A DNA stretch of 64,000 nucleotides, taken from NCBI RefSeq assembly GCF_932294415.1, contig NC_065541.1, forward strand, positions 48,462,290 to 48,526,289, in the 5' to 3' direction. This stretch comes from Quercus robur (lineage: Eukaryota > Streptophyta > Magnoliopsida > Fagales > Fagaceae). Both the position numbers and the translations under genes were made by a program. Positions within the stretch are counted from its first letter, which is position 1, and every line of letters begins with the position of its first letter. The notes below the pieces were generated by a model, which was not told the origin of the DNA, did not search any database, and saw nothing but the letters and a program-made list of their open reading frames with translations. Positions 45,598 to 56,340 of the stretch are shown in pieces.

Positions 45598-47629
45598 TGA
45601 AATCCATTTCACTTTCAAAAAAAAAAAAAAAATTCTCTCTAATTGTTTCACTTTTCTATATTTATACTACTATTTAAAGGGTTTCCCCTTGTTTGGAATG
45701 GACATTTCATTGGGTCTAAAATACCCCTACACCTTATGTTTAAGTAGGGGCAAAACTTGGTAAAAATGCTTCTGTAACTCCCATGTAAAACACTATATAC
45801 AAAATGGGACCACACTTACCACACTGACGTTGGTTTTCAAATTCAATTTGTTTCTTCCTCAATTCTGTGTTAATCTTCTTTCCATCATTATCATCATTTT
45901 TTTTTTATTTGCTCCTACTCAACGGTATGTGTTTTTGCTCTATTCTATTTTGATTAAAAAAAAAACAAATTAATAGTCTTCTAATACTTTTTAATCACAA
46001 CCACAACAACTTGTCTATTGATGAGATTTTCGCAATTGGTTTTTGTTGAATTTGGTACGTTACTCTACCTTTTCTTCCTTATTTCTTAAAGCTTACATAT
46101 TGTGTTTGCTTTTCTTTGCTGCAAGGAGGGAACCTACAGCAAATTATGTTTACTTTCATTTTTGAGTTGCCCTTTAGTATTTTCTTTCTTGTATTTGGTT
46201 TATCCCTTCTATATCAATATCTTATCTTATCTTATCCTATCTTATCTTTCTTTTTCTTATTTAATCGGTTTGATTAGTGTTTAATATTCTCTCTAATTGT
46301 TTCACTTTTCTATACTACTATTTAAGGAGTTTCTCCTGTTTGGAATGGACATTTCATTGTGTCCAAAATACCACTACACTCTACACCCTACGTTTAAGCA
46401 GGGGCAAAACTTTGTAAAAATGCTTCTGTAACTCCCACATAAAACACTGTCTACAAAATAGGACCACACTCACCACATTGCCGCTGGTTTTCAAACTCAA
46501 TTTGTTTATTTCCCAATTCTCTCAATTTTGTGCTAATCTTCTTTCCACCATTATCATCATTTTTTATTATTTGCTCTTGCTCAAATATGCTTCTACTCAA
46601 TGGTATGTGTATTTGCTCTTTTCTATTTTGGTTTTTTTATTTTATTTTTAAAAAAATCAACAATCTTCTAATACTTTTTAATCATAGCCACGACAGCTTG
46701 TCTATTGATAAGATTTTCGCAATTGTTTTCTGTTGAATTTGGTACGTTACTTTGTCTTTTCTTCATTATCTTCTCTTCATTATTTCTAAAAGCGTATGTA
46801 TATATTGCTTTTGTTTTTCTTTGTTGCAAGGAGGGAACTTACAACAAATTACGTTTGCTTTTATTTTTTTAGTTGCCTTTCAATATTTGCTTTCCTATAT
46901 TTGGTTTATCCTTTCCATATCATTATCTTTTATTATGTTTTCTTTTCTTTTTTTTATCTTTTTTTTTTTTTTTTAATTTAATGGTTTGATGAGTGTTTAA
47001 TATTCTCTCTAATTGTTTCACTTTGGTGTGAATTCTTTTTCAAAGAGTGGGAATGATATATATTTTTGTCTCTCTTTTTTTCTTTTTTTTCTTTTTTTTT
47101 ATGGTTAACAGGTTTGACTAATACCTACAACAAATTAGGTTTGCTTTTATTTTTGAGTTGCCCTTTAGTCCTTTATTTGGTTTATCTTTTCCATATCATT
47201 ATCTTCTTCTTCTTTTTTTTTTTTTTTGGTCGGTTTGATGAGTGTTTAATGTTCTCTTTAATTGTTTCACTTTGGTGCGAATTCTTTTTCAAAGAGTTGC
47301 AATGATATATATTTTTGTCTCTTTTTTGTGGTTATTGGGTTTGATTAATTATTTTATAGTTTTTGAATGTTTTCTAAGTGGTGCTCTCTCTTCCTCCTAT
47401 TCTTTTTGTTCTTGATATCTGTTGTTTTTCTTTTATTTAAGCTTTACTGTTTATTTTGTCCTTTTTTTTAGGGTGACATATCAACAATTTTGTTAAATTG
47501 CATAGCAGCCACATGGATGAATTCTGGTGTGCGAAGTGGTATTCAATCTATCAAGTGGTTATAGTAAGACCATTTTTTGTAAATATCCTACCTATATATG
47601 CCTATATTTATCAATTTGTGTAACACTAC

Positions 47630-48433
47630 TGCAGGAGGGGGAAGCCCGAAGAATGAAGATCGTCAAATGGACTCAACCCAAGGAGCAGTTGGGCCCAACT
47701 ATTCATCAGATGATTCAGATCAAGCCTAACACAAATCAGTATAATCCAGTCAATGAAACTGAGGAAAGCGGCCCACCCAAGGAGCCTAAAGATCTGACAC
47801 TTGGGAGACTAGAGACAAACCATATAGGCCATAAGGTTGAATGCTGAGAAAGGAAGTAGAAACGTACAAGCAAAGGGGGGAGGAAGCTTTCAGATAAAGC
47901 ACTCATCAATTCCATATTAAATAAACTGTACCAACTCAGCCTGCCACATTAATAGTAGAATGACCCCTGAACAGTGCCCCACAACCTGCATCTTACTCTA
48001 TCACCACTAGCAAAGCAGTGATTAGACAAGTATCCAAGGAGGGATTAACGATCATCCAAGTGGAAGGCTTGGATGCAATCCCAACAACTATATATAGGAA
48101 GGAAGATCCTCCTGAAAAGGGGATCAAGAAATCTAAGGAGGAAGAAAGAGAAAGAAATTGAGAACTGTGTAATCGAGAAATGTGTATCCAAAGAGTTGTT
48201 GCTCCTCAGCTAGCCTAAGGAAGAATTTGAATAAGAAACTATATCTTTCTTACTATTATTCTCCACTTAAATTGTTGTCTTAGCCAATTTTCTTTCTTTA
48301 AATTATCAAACAAAGCTACTAAGACTTGAAGGGCTGGCCTTGATAATCCACATCTACAAATTAATTGTATTGGGCCTCCATCCTAGCCCACTCTGAATTA
48401 GTTTGGGCTGGATCGCTGGTTTTGCCCCTTACA
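47630..48433. mobile_element. Solo LTR, 804 bp, 5-bp TSD ACTAC
   Basis: It starts TGCAGGAGGGG and ends CCCCTTACA, giving imperfect TG...CA inverted ends, with exact ACTAC on both sides (47625-47629 and 48434-48438). A TATATATAGGAAGG motif near 48090 and following GAGAACTGTGTAATCGAG text look like an LTR promoter and R region. No internal retroviral-like domain is nearby. The simplest reading is that an LTR retrotransposon was removed by recombination between its LTRs. Superfamily unknown. The ORF at 47527-47847 is not considered a gene. Confidence 0.87.
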
Positions 48434-48438
48434 ACTAC

Positions 48439-48760
48439 GTTTTCAATTAATTGAAATTGTTACACTTTAATATTGTCCTTGGTTGTGCCTTTTATTGCAA
48501 ATTTTTTTAAATTAAAGGATATATTGGTAATTTAACAAGGGTAACGTTGAAAATATATTACCTTTGCAAATATTTTATGTCAAAACAAACAAAGTGTTAG
48601 TATTTTTTTTTTAGGCTTTTTTAAGCATCCGAAACTTTAATTATAAATGTGTACTAAGTGTCTATCTTTTAAGATTAAATATAACTACATAACTACTATT
48701 TAAAAATAAAAATAAAAAATAAAAAAGTTGACAATGTGAGTTTTTAGCATTTTAAAGTTT
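48439..48760. repeat. Spacer and first unit of a short tandem repeat split by the decayed LINE
   Basis: The text ACTAAGTG-CTA...TTAAATATAACT...CATAA followed by an A-rich stretch, GTTGACAA and TTTAGCAT occurs at about 48652-48755. It recurs diverged at about 54580-54665 beyond the LINE. A pre-existing tandem repeat of about 110 bp was therefore the target. No gene seen. Confidence 0.6.
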
Positions 48761-48796
48761 TTTTTTTTTTTTTTTGAAAGTGAAATCTAATATCGT

Positions 48797-51700
48797 TCAT
48801 TGATTAAAACGATAAGAGTCAAAATACAGGGCCACAAGTGCTGGTGGTGGGGAGTCCTCCAGCCAAACTAGTTCATCCTCTACATTCCTTGCAAAGCGAG
48901 CTAGTGAGTGTGCTACACCATTTGCACTACGCTTAACAAACTTAATAGTAAAGCATTGAAAGCTTGCTGCAAGGCACTGGATGTCCTCATATATATGACC
49001 CAACCGTGATCTATTAGCTCTCCCAGTTGAAATAGCCCACATCACGCTTGAGTTGTCTCCTTCTAGCACCACATCCATGAAACTAGCATCCACAGCAAAC
49101 TCCAAAGCTTTTCAACAGGCAAGCACTTCCGCTTCTTCACTATCCTGTATCGGTGGTCCTTTAGCTGCTAGGGACGCCATGACTTCTACCCTCTCATTGC
49201 GCACCACCACTCCAAAACCTGATGCGTTTATCTTTGCGAAGATCGCAGCGTCAACATTTACCTTATAAGAAAAACCCACCGGTGGCTCCCACTGCTGCAC
49301 TAGTTCGATATGTGAAGAGAAAGCCAACTACCCTTGCGCCTCATTATATTCTTCCAACAGGTCTGTAGCTGGTTGAACAAGTCGGGAAGGATCTTGCAAG
49401 GTACCTTTGTGTAAAACCGAGTTTCTTTGGTTTTAGATGAGCCAACATTGCATCAGGAAAAACTTCGAGTTCCTCCCTTGACAACCTATCCATCAATTCC
49501 TTAAACAAATGGATAAAGTCTGCTTCTCCACCCGCACTTTTCCGCAATCTTCCCTTATTGCCCGCCCAAACATCTTTAGCTACTCTACATCCCTACAAAA
49601 CATGGATACCCAATTCTGATCCTTGCTGACAGAGCTCACACACACTATCCTTTGTAATTCTTCGCCGAGCTAAATTCTCTTTCGTTGGCAGGATATCATG
49701 GCACGCCCTCCACCCAAATATTTTGATCTTATTTGGCAAATGGAGCTTCCACAACCTTTTCCATATCAACCCCCTGTTCTGTCCACTTGAGCTTTCTTCC
49801 ATGCTGTTTGTTTCTATGGAGAGCAACCTGGCAATACCATACCTCGATCTAACTAAATAAACCCCATCTTTATTGGGAAGCCACACTACAGTGTTTGGTA
49901 CATCTCTTCTACTTAAGGGAATGCAAATTATGGCTTCCGTGTCATTCCTGGAGAACTTCTCTCTAATCAACCCCCAGTCCCACTCATGCACTATCTCATC
50001 TATAAGCATATTGACTCTCCCTTCACCATCTACATCAATTGGTTGCTGTAATACTTGGTTGGTGGGGTGATTTGGAATCCACTTTTCATGCATGATCCGA
50101 ATGGAGTTGCCATTCCCTACACTCCAACAGCTTCCCTTCTTTAGCAGTGGTTGGGCTACCAATAAACTTTTCCACACAAAAGAACTATTGGGTACATCTG
50201 ATGCTTCTAAGAAATAGTTACGTGGAAAATACTTAGCTTTAAAACATCCATACACCAAAGAATCCTCTTCCCTACACTCCAGCAGCTTCCCTTCTTTAGC
50301 AGTGGTTGGGCTACCAATAAACTTTTCCACACAAAAGAACTATTGGGTACATCTGATGCTTCTAAGAAATAGTTACGTGGAAAATACTTAGCTTTAAAAC
50401 ATCCATACACCAAAGAATCCTCTTCCTATAATAGCCTCCATCCTCGCTTGACCAACATTGCTAAGTTGAAATTTCGTAAGTCACGAAACCCCATTCCCCC
50501 CTCCTTGTTAGATTGTGTTAGTGCATTCCCACTCTTTCAATGAATTTTCCTTTCATTACCAATCTGCCCCCACCAAAGCCTTGCACACATAGCATTTAGG
50601 TCATTACAAAGCTTCACTGGTAGAAGAAAAACCCCCATAGTATATGTAGGGATAGATTGCACTATTGCTTTAATAAGAACTTCCTTTCCTGCTCTCGACA
50701 ACATTTGCCCCTTCCAACCCTGGATCTTCTTCCATACTCTATCCTTGATGAAAGAAAAAGTTTGATATTTGGCTCGGCCAACCAGTGTGGGTAACCCCAA
50801 ATAGGATTCAAACCTGTCCACCTCTCGAACACCTAACTCCACCTTAATTCTCTCCCTTTGGTCCGTGGCTGTGTTTGTACTAAAATAGACAGAGGACTTT
50901 TCAAAATTAATGCATTGTCCTAAGGCATCTGCATATGTCTGCAACAATTCAGTAATAACCTGCACCTCCCCTTGAGTAGCCCTACAAAATAATAAAGAGT
51001 CATCTCTGCAAATAATAGGTGAGATATACAAGGTGCACGTCTACACACGGCCACCCCATGGATACATCCTTTATTTTGTGCTCTAGCCAGTAGGGATGTA
51101 AAACTTTCTGCACAGAGCAGGAACAAATAAGGGGATAAGGGATCACCTTGGTGGAGCCCTCTTGAAGGGCGAATATTACCATATGCTTTTCCATTAATAC
51201 GCACAGAGAAGGAAGCAGATGTCACACAACACATAACTCTATCAATCCACCTATTTGGCAAACCCATTTTAGACATAATGCCCTTCAGAAAACCCCACTC
51301 TACCCTGTCATAAGATTTACTAAGGTCCAATTTTAAAGCAAGAGAGCCTTTTTTACCCAATCTCTTATTGTTCATAGCATGCAAAGTTTCATATGCCACA
51401 GCACATTATCTATAATCAGGCGACCAGGGACAAAAGCACTCTGCGAAGGAGAAATTAATTGTGGGAGTATCATCTTAAGTCTATTAGCCAAGACCTTTGA
51501 AATAATTTTGTAGATTACATTGCAAAGACTAATGGATCTGTAATCTGTAATTTTCTTCAGAGTCTTTATTTTAGGGATAAGAATAATATGGGTAAAATTT
51601 ATTTCAGGCAGCATAATACCAGAATTCAATAAATCTAACATAGCAACAGTCACATCATTACCTATAATATGCCAAAATTTCTGGTAAAAGAGGGCATTCA

Positions 51701-53075
51701 TACCATCTAGTCCAGGAGCCTTTGTTGGTCCCATCTGAAACAACACTACTTTAATTTCATTTGCACTATATTCATTGGAAAAAATTTCCCTCATGTCATC
51801 TGTTACTTTTTAAGCAACTGAGTCAATGCATTCTTCCATTCTGTTGTTGCCACCTAAACTAAAAATGGACTCAAAATATTCAGTTGCCACTTCCACAATA
51901 TCATCCATCTCCTCCACCCAATTGTTTTGTTGATCTCTAATCTACTGGATAAAGTTCCTTCTTCGCCTCTGTGAAGCCTTGGAATGAAAATATTGTGTGT
52001 TTTTGTCTCCATATTTAAGCCAAGAAACTCAAGAGCGTTGGTGCCAGAAAATTTCCTACTTAAGGAGTAGTGCATCAAGTGATCTACTAGCTTCCAAATA
52101 TTCTGCCCTTGTCTCCTCAGAAGGCTCACATTTATTAATGTTCTCCATCACAGCTTGTAATCTTTTAATCTCATCCACAACCGGTCTTGTTTTCAAGGAA
52201 CCCCACATATGCAAGTCTACCCCACAATTCACTATTTTATCTTTAATAATGGACATGGCTGAACCTTCTATGCCCAGCAGTCCACGAGTCAGCCACCATT
52301 CTTTCACAATCATCCCATAATAACCATGCCTCTTCAAACTTGAAGCCATTCACCCCTCTGCCTCTCAACCCGTGGTCTATCATGGTTTGTAGCACAAGTG
52401 AAGCATGATCCGATGCATGGGAAAATAAGTGTGTGATTGTACTAGCTAGAAACCTCTCTCTCTACTCCGAGTTTGCTACTGCCCAATCCAACCTCTCCTT
52501 TGTGTTAGCATCCCCAGGTCTTTTGTTATTCCAAGTAAAAGGGTAACCACAAAAACCCATATCAGCCAACCTATACGATTCTAGCGCTAATCCAAAGTCC
52601 TCCATCTGCTTGTACGGTGGTGGGTGCTTACTTTGCTTTTCTGAGGAGAGTAAAATGGCATTAAAATCTCCAATGCAACACCATGGTCCCTCAACCAACG
52701 TGGATAGGTGTGACAAGAGAGCCCAAGATTTATGCTTTTGGCTAGCTTCAGGCTAGCCATAAAAGCCTGTCAAGTACCACTTAAAGCCATCCTCTTCCAC
52801 AACTTTAGCCAAAACATGATTGTTAGTGTAGTTGATCACATCTAGTTTCAACTTAGATTCCAAAGAAGTGCAAAACCTTCTCCTGAGTTTGGATTCTTAA
52901 CTATCAATTTATTCTGAAATGGTAATTCTTTGCAATGCTTGTTATAACCTTCCTTATCTAGGCGAGTCTTTATTAAGAAACACACCTTGGGAGCTTGTTC
53001 CCTCACAAGTTTGCGAAGGCCTCGAACTGTCCAAGGGTTCCCAAGCCCTTGGCAGTTCCAACTTAGTACTCTCAT
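48797..53075 (-). pseudogene. Broken LINE ORF2
   Basis: The start MRVLSWNCQGLGNPWTVRGL is at 53075. Pieces follow in order: endonuclease (GDFNAILLSSEKQ at about 52660), a gap with stops, reverse transcriptase (MGPTKAPGLDGMN; LALKLDLSKSYDRVEW; GLHQGDPLSPYLF), zf-RVT (WRACHDILPTKENLARRR) and RNase H (VNVDAAIFAKINASGFG; VLEGDNSSV; ANGVAHSLARFA). At least six breaks separate them. Near the FADD position the frame shifts, leaving LLFAE. A 155-bp tandem duplication (50116-50425) adds another shift. Confidence 0.9.
50116..50425. repeat. 155-bp tandem duplication inside the decayed LINE ORF2
   Basis: The units 50116-50270 and 50271-50425 are virtually identical, each starting CCTACACTCCA and ending AAAGAATCCTCTTC. 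Since 155 is not a multiple of three, it breaks the frame. The near identity implies it is younger than most other damage in this copy. Confidence 0.88.
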
Positions 53076-54422
53076 TGTGCCCAGCAATGGTGGTCATGCA
53101 CCCCCGCCACTGCATTTGGATTTTTCCTCCATGAAGCTTCTCACATTTTTTTTGTGTGCCCCTCCTCTTTTGCAGAATCCTCACCCCACTGAGGCAACCC
53201 TCGCTTACCCAACATCACAGGATTTTGTTAGGTTGATACTTCCTGCCCATCAACCATATGGGCCAACCTAGTCCAAGTGGGCCTATTTTTTGAATTTTTT
53301 GGCCCATCACACACCCTATCCTCCACATGCGTAGCCCCCTCCTTCATCCCATTGCTTTGCACGATCACCCTAGCGCCCTCCTTATTGCCTATAGCTAAGT
53401 GAATTAAATCCTGTGAGCAGTTGTCCATGCAATCCGGTGCCTTCCATTCCATAACCGTATCAACCCCCTCTATGACTTCAAGGACATTAATCACATGATC
53501 TGTAATCATCCCTAGATTTCCGCTCTTCCTTTTTTCACTTTCCACATGTTCGCTAGGGTTTGCATTGTTGTGTTCCTCCTCTGCCGCCACTCCTTGACTT
53601 GTTGAATTCCAGCCTCCTTCATCCACCGCCGGGTCAACTCAGATATCCTTCCCTCTTCCTGCCTACTGCCTTCCTCCATTCGCCTTCAACCACTCCCCAT
53701 ATTGACATGGTGCTTCCTTATTATTTTTAGTGATTGCAAAGTAACTGGCACAGTGCTTCAGATCATGCCTTCGTAGCCCATAGTGATGACAGAACATTGG
53801 TAATCTCTCGTACTTGAAAGACACCCAAATCTTTTTCCTATCCGACCTTGCTAGAAAACCTCCTCTCCGCACTGGTTTTGATATTGGGATAGCCACCTTA
53901 ACTCTTATGAACAAGTTTTGCAGATCCCATCGTCGACTTATTGTCGACGTTTCTCAACTTCTTCAACCTCCCCAATGTGTCGACCCACCTCCTCTGCAAC
54001 TTTTGGGCAGGCCATGTCAAAAGGAGCTCCCTATATTTGCACCCATAGAGAGACCGTATCAAACTGAACATTCTTCGCAGTCATCCCTGGTTGCCATTTG
54101 CGCATCAAAAGTACTTGATTGTCAAACGTCCACGGTCCTCCCTTCAGCACCCGAACCAACTCAAACTCTGAGTCAAATTTGAATTGAAATAGGTTAGACC
54201 CAACTTCAATGATTTGCAGCCCATCCTCAAGCCCCCATGCTCTCTCAATGTAGATTGGGCCGCTTTTCTGTTAAAATGCTTGCATGAAAGGAACTTTCCA
54301 ATCAGGCTAAGAGTGCAACTTTCAATTTCTTCCTTGCGACCTTCATCTAATATAGCAATGACTTCTTCCTCCTTAGTGGTCAACTTCATATTCTCCAAAT
54401 TGTTGATAACGTCTTCTGCCAT
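53076..54422 (-). pseudogene. Broken LINE ORF1 (DUF4283 and zinc knuckle)
   Basis: It begins MAEDVINNLENMKLTTKEEE at 54422. A frameshift follows near 54240 (after FNRKAAQSTL). The later pieces FIRVKVAIPISKPVRRGGF and FCHHYGLRRHDLKHC (first part of the knuckle with Cys replaced by Tyr in the second position) are in other frames. The last frame ends in CAATGAG, the same overlap with the ORF2 start as in the intact copy. Confidence 0.85.
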
Positions 54423-54568
54423 CTTGACTAAAAAAAGAGACAAAATACAGGCCCCTAGATAAACTAAAGGAGGAAAGAATCTCGTAGTCACACGAGAGAG
54501 AGAGCTCCTAGTTACAAGAGAGCCTATTAAATATTTATAAAAAATATTCTTATTCCATTTTAAAGTTT

Positions 54569-56302
54569 AGTTTTGGTTGTATACTAAGTGGCTAACATTA
54601 AATATAACTTCATAATTGCCATTTAAAAAAAAAAAAAGTAGTTGACAACATGAGAGCCTCTAGCATATGGAATTTTTGCTATGGATGTGAACTAACTGGC
54701 TACTTTTTAGGACTAAGTGGCTACATTTTAGGATTAAAAAAGAACTTGATAACTCTTTTTTTTTTTTTTTTTTTTAAATGATAATTGTGAGACACTTTCC
54801 TATGTTTATGTTAGTTTTGTACAATTTTTTTTATAGTGAATCCCACAAGGTGCTCTATGAGTAGTATATCTTTTTCTGTCATTAGAAAGTTCAAAATCCA
54901 AAAGCAATAATATCCATTCATTAAACCTTTGGGCTTGGGTTCAAAAAAATAATAGATGCACCAAAAAAAAAAAAAAAATAGTCGCTTGATATTAAACTTA
55001 GAGAATAGGTGGACTTCTCAAATAGTATTCTTGGTGTTTTAAGAAATTAATACTATTTTTTTTTTTTTTTTTTTTTTTACTTCAACTAAGCCTTAATCCT
55101 ATTTCCAGTATGAGTTCATAGATGTCCAGATTACAAAAGAAATATACAGCTTTGTGAAAATTAAATATGAGAGTGTGAAAGACATTCAAAATTATATATT
55201 ACACTCAAAATCAACTACCAATCAATTTTAATCCAAATTAAATCAAACAAAAAACCATATGCATAACGAAAACCACAACATAAATATAACCAAGAGCAAG
55301 GTACTACACAAATGTATTCAAAACCTACTAGCCTTTACGTATTCAAGGTGTTCAAAAAAATTTAATACAATTTTAATTATTTATTTATTAGTTATTATTG
55401 TGGTTATTTCTTTATTTTTTTTTCCAGTTTTGTGTACATCAAACATCTATGAATTGGTTAGGTGATAATTCTAAGGAGGTTTAGAAACCTTATATCCAAA
55501 CATTTTAGGATATTTTCAATATTGTGAATACCCACGTTGTTGAAATTGACTCAGTTGTACAAGAAATCAAGTCAAATGACAGAGAGCATCAGCGGATGAA
55601 GAGTAAAATGACAACAAGTAGCTTTGCTGAAAGAAATTAAGTTATACAGGAAACGGTAGTGTATTGCTTAATGAAGGCACGTGGACATCATGTGGGTGGA
55701 TGCAAGACTAAAGCTGTTAGAGGAAAGCACAGGTGTCACACATCCAATGGTGCTGTTAGGGGTTAGCTAGATCACCTAGAAGGTTTGGATATCATCACCC
55801 AAAAAGAAAATTGTAATAGAGCAAGCCCACCAGGGAAAAAAAGCAAGGAAGTTAATTTCGTACCGTATCGGCCAGTAGAATCAAAATTTTCCGTACTAAT
55901 GGTTAGGAAGGTACCAAAATGCTGTTATTTCTTACTGGTTTAAATACTTGTTATACCGGAGCTATTTCGGCCGTACCGAGTTAAATACTGGATTTCAGCC
56001 GGTAAACGGATTCCAGGCTGAAACAAAAACTCTTGATTTCCCATACAAAATAATGAAAATATAAACCTATAATCCAAACAAAGCAAATATAGTTCAGTAA
56101 TGGAGGTGAGGAAACGTTGTGCTGGGTAGAGGCGGCTTGAAAGAGGAGTATGGAGGTGCTATTAGGGATGAACGATGCTTGTTGAAAGAAGCATGGTGGC
56201 GGCGTAAAACGATGCTTGAGGAGAACATTGAGAGAGAAGAAAAGCTGAGTAAGAAATAAGGACGAAGAAGGAAAAGATGAAAGAAAAAAGGAAAGTAGAT
56301 CT
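54569..56302. other. Repeat-rich spacer before the third LINE
   Basis: It contains the second unit of the repeat flanking the decayed LINE (to about 54740), T-runs near 54755-54775 and 55050-55078 and AT-rich DNA. From about 55860 to 56010 there is a stretch rich in CCGTACCG/CGGCC/GGCCG motifs (CCGTATCGGCCAGT, ATTTCGGCCGTACCG, CAGCCGGTAAACGG) resembling a common unclassified plant repeat. No gene recognised; the ORF at 56162-56392 (-) has no family features. Confidence 0.5.
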
Positions 56303-56340
56303 AAAGAAAAATCTAGAAGAGAGAGTATTACTCAAGTTGC

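Larger units (their letters stand above)
40044..45632 (+). mobile_element. Full-length LINE with both ORFs open and 14-bp TSD
   Basis: TTCTCTCTAATTGT at 40030-40043 is repeated exactly at 45633-45646. The element ends CATTTCACTTTC followed by an A-run. It has a leader of about 113 bp, ORF1 (40157-41482) and ORF2 (41479-45597) without any stop or frameshift. This is the organisation of plant L1-type LINEs with a C-terminal RNase H. The exact TSD and open frames argue for a recent insertion. Confidence 0.95.
39350..47350. repeat. Tandem array of about 650-715-bp units, split by an intact LINE
   Basis: Successive units share, in order: TATACTA-TATTTAAGG; CCCCTACACTCTATGTTTAA; CTCCCATGTAAAACACTAT; ACCACACTTACCACA; GTTGATTTGGTACGTTACT-like text; GCAAGGAG-GAACCTACA; CTTATCTTATCTT; and GTGTTTAATATTCTCTCTAA. 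Unit starts fall near 39356, 45660 and 46311, with partial units from about 47000 and 47240. Removing the LINE and one TSD copy gives a first unit of about 700 bp. The units are non-coding and pyrimidine-rich. Origin unknown. Confidence 0.8.
48761..54555 (-). mobile_element. Decayed full-length LINE related to the intact copy, 13-bp TSD
   Basis: CATTTTAAAGTTT at 48748-48760 is repeated exactly at 54556-54568. A T-run and GAAAGTGAAAT after the left copy match the intact LINE 3' end in reverse. Near the 5' end AGGAGCTCTCTCTCTCGT is shared with the intact copy leader. All domains are present but broken by frameshifts and stops. The two copies belong to one family and are in opposite orientation about 3.1 kb apart. 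Confidence 0.92.

Noticed and set aside
47527-47847. 106-codon ORF over the solo LTR
   Set aside because: It crosses the LTR boundary and its TSD; composition is non-coding.
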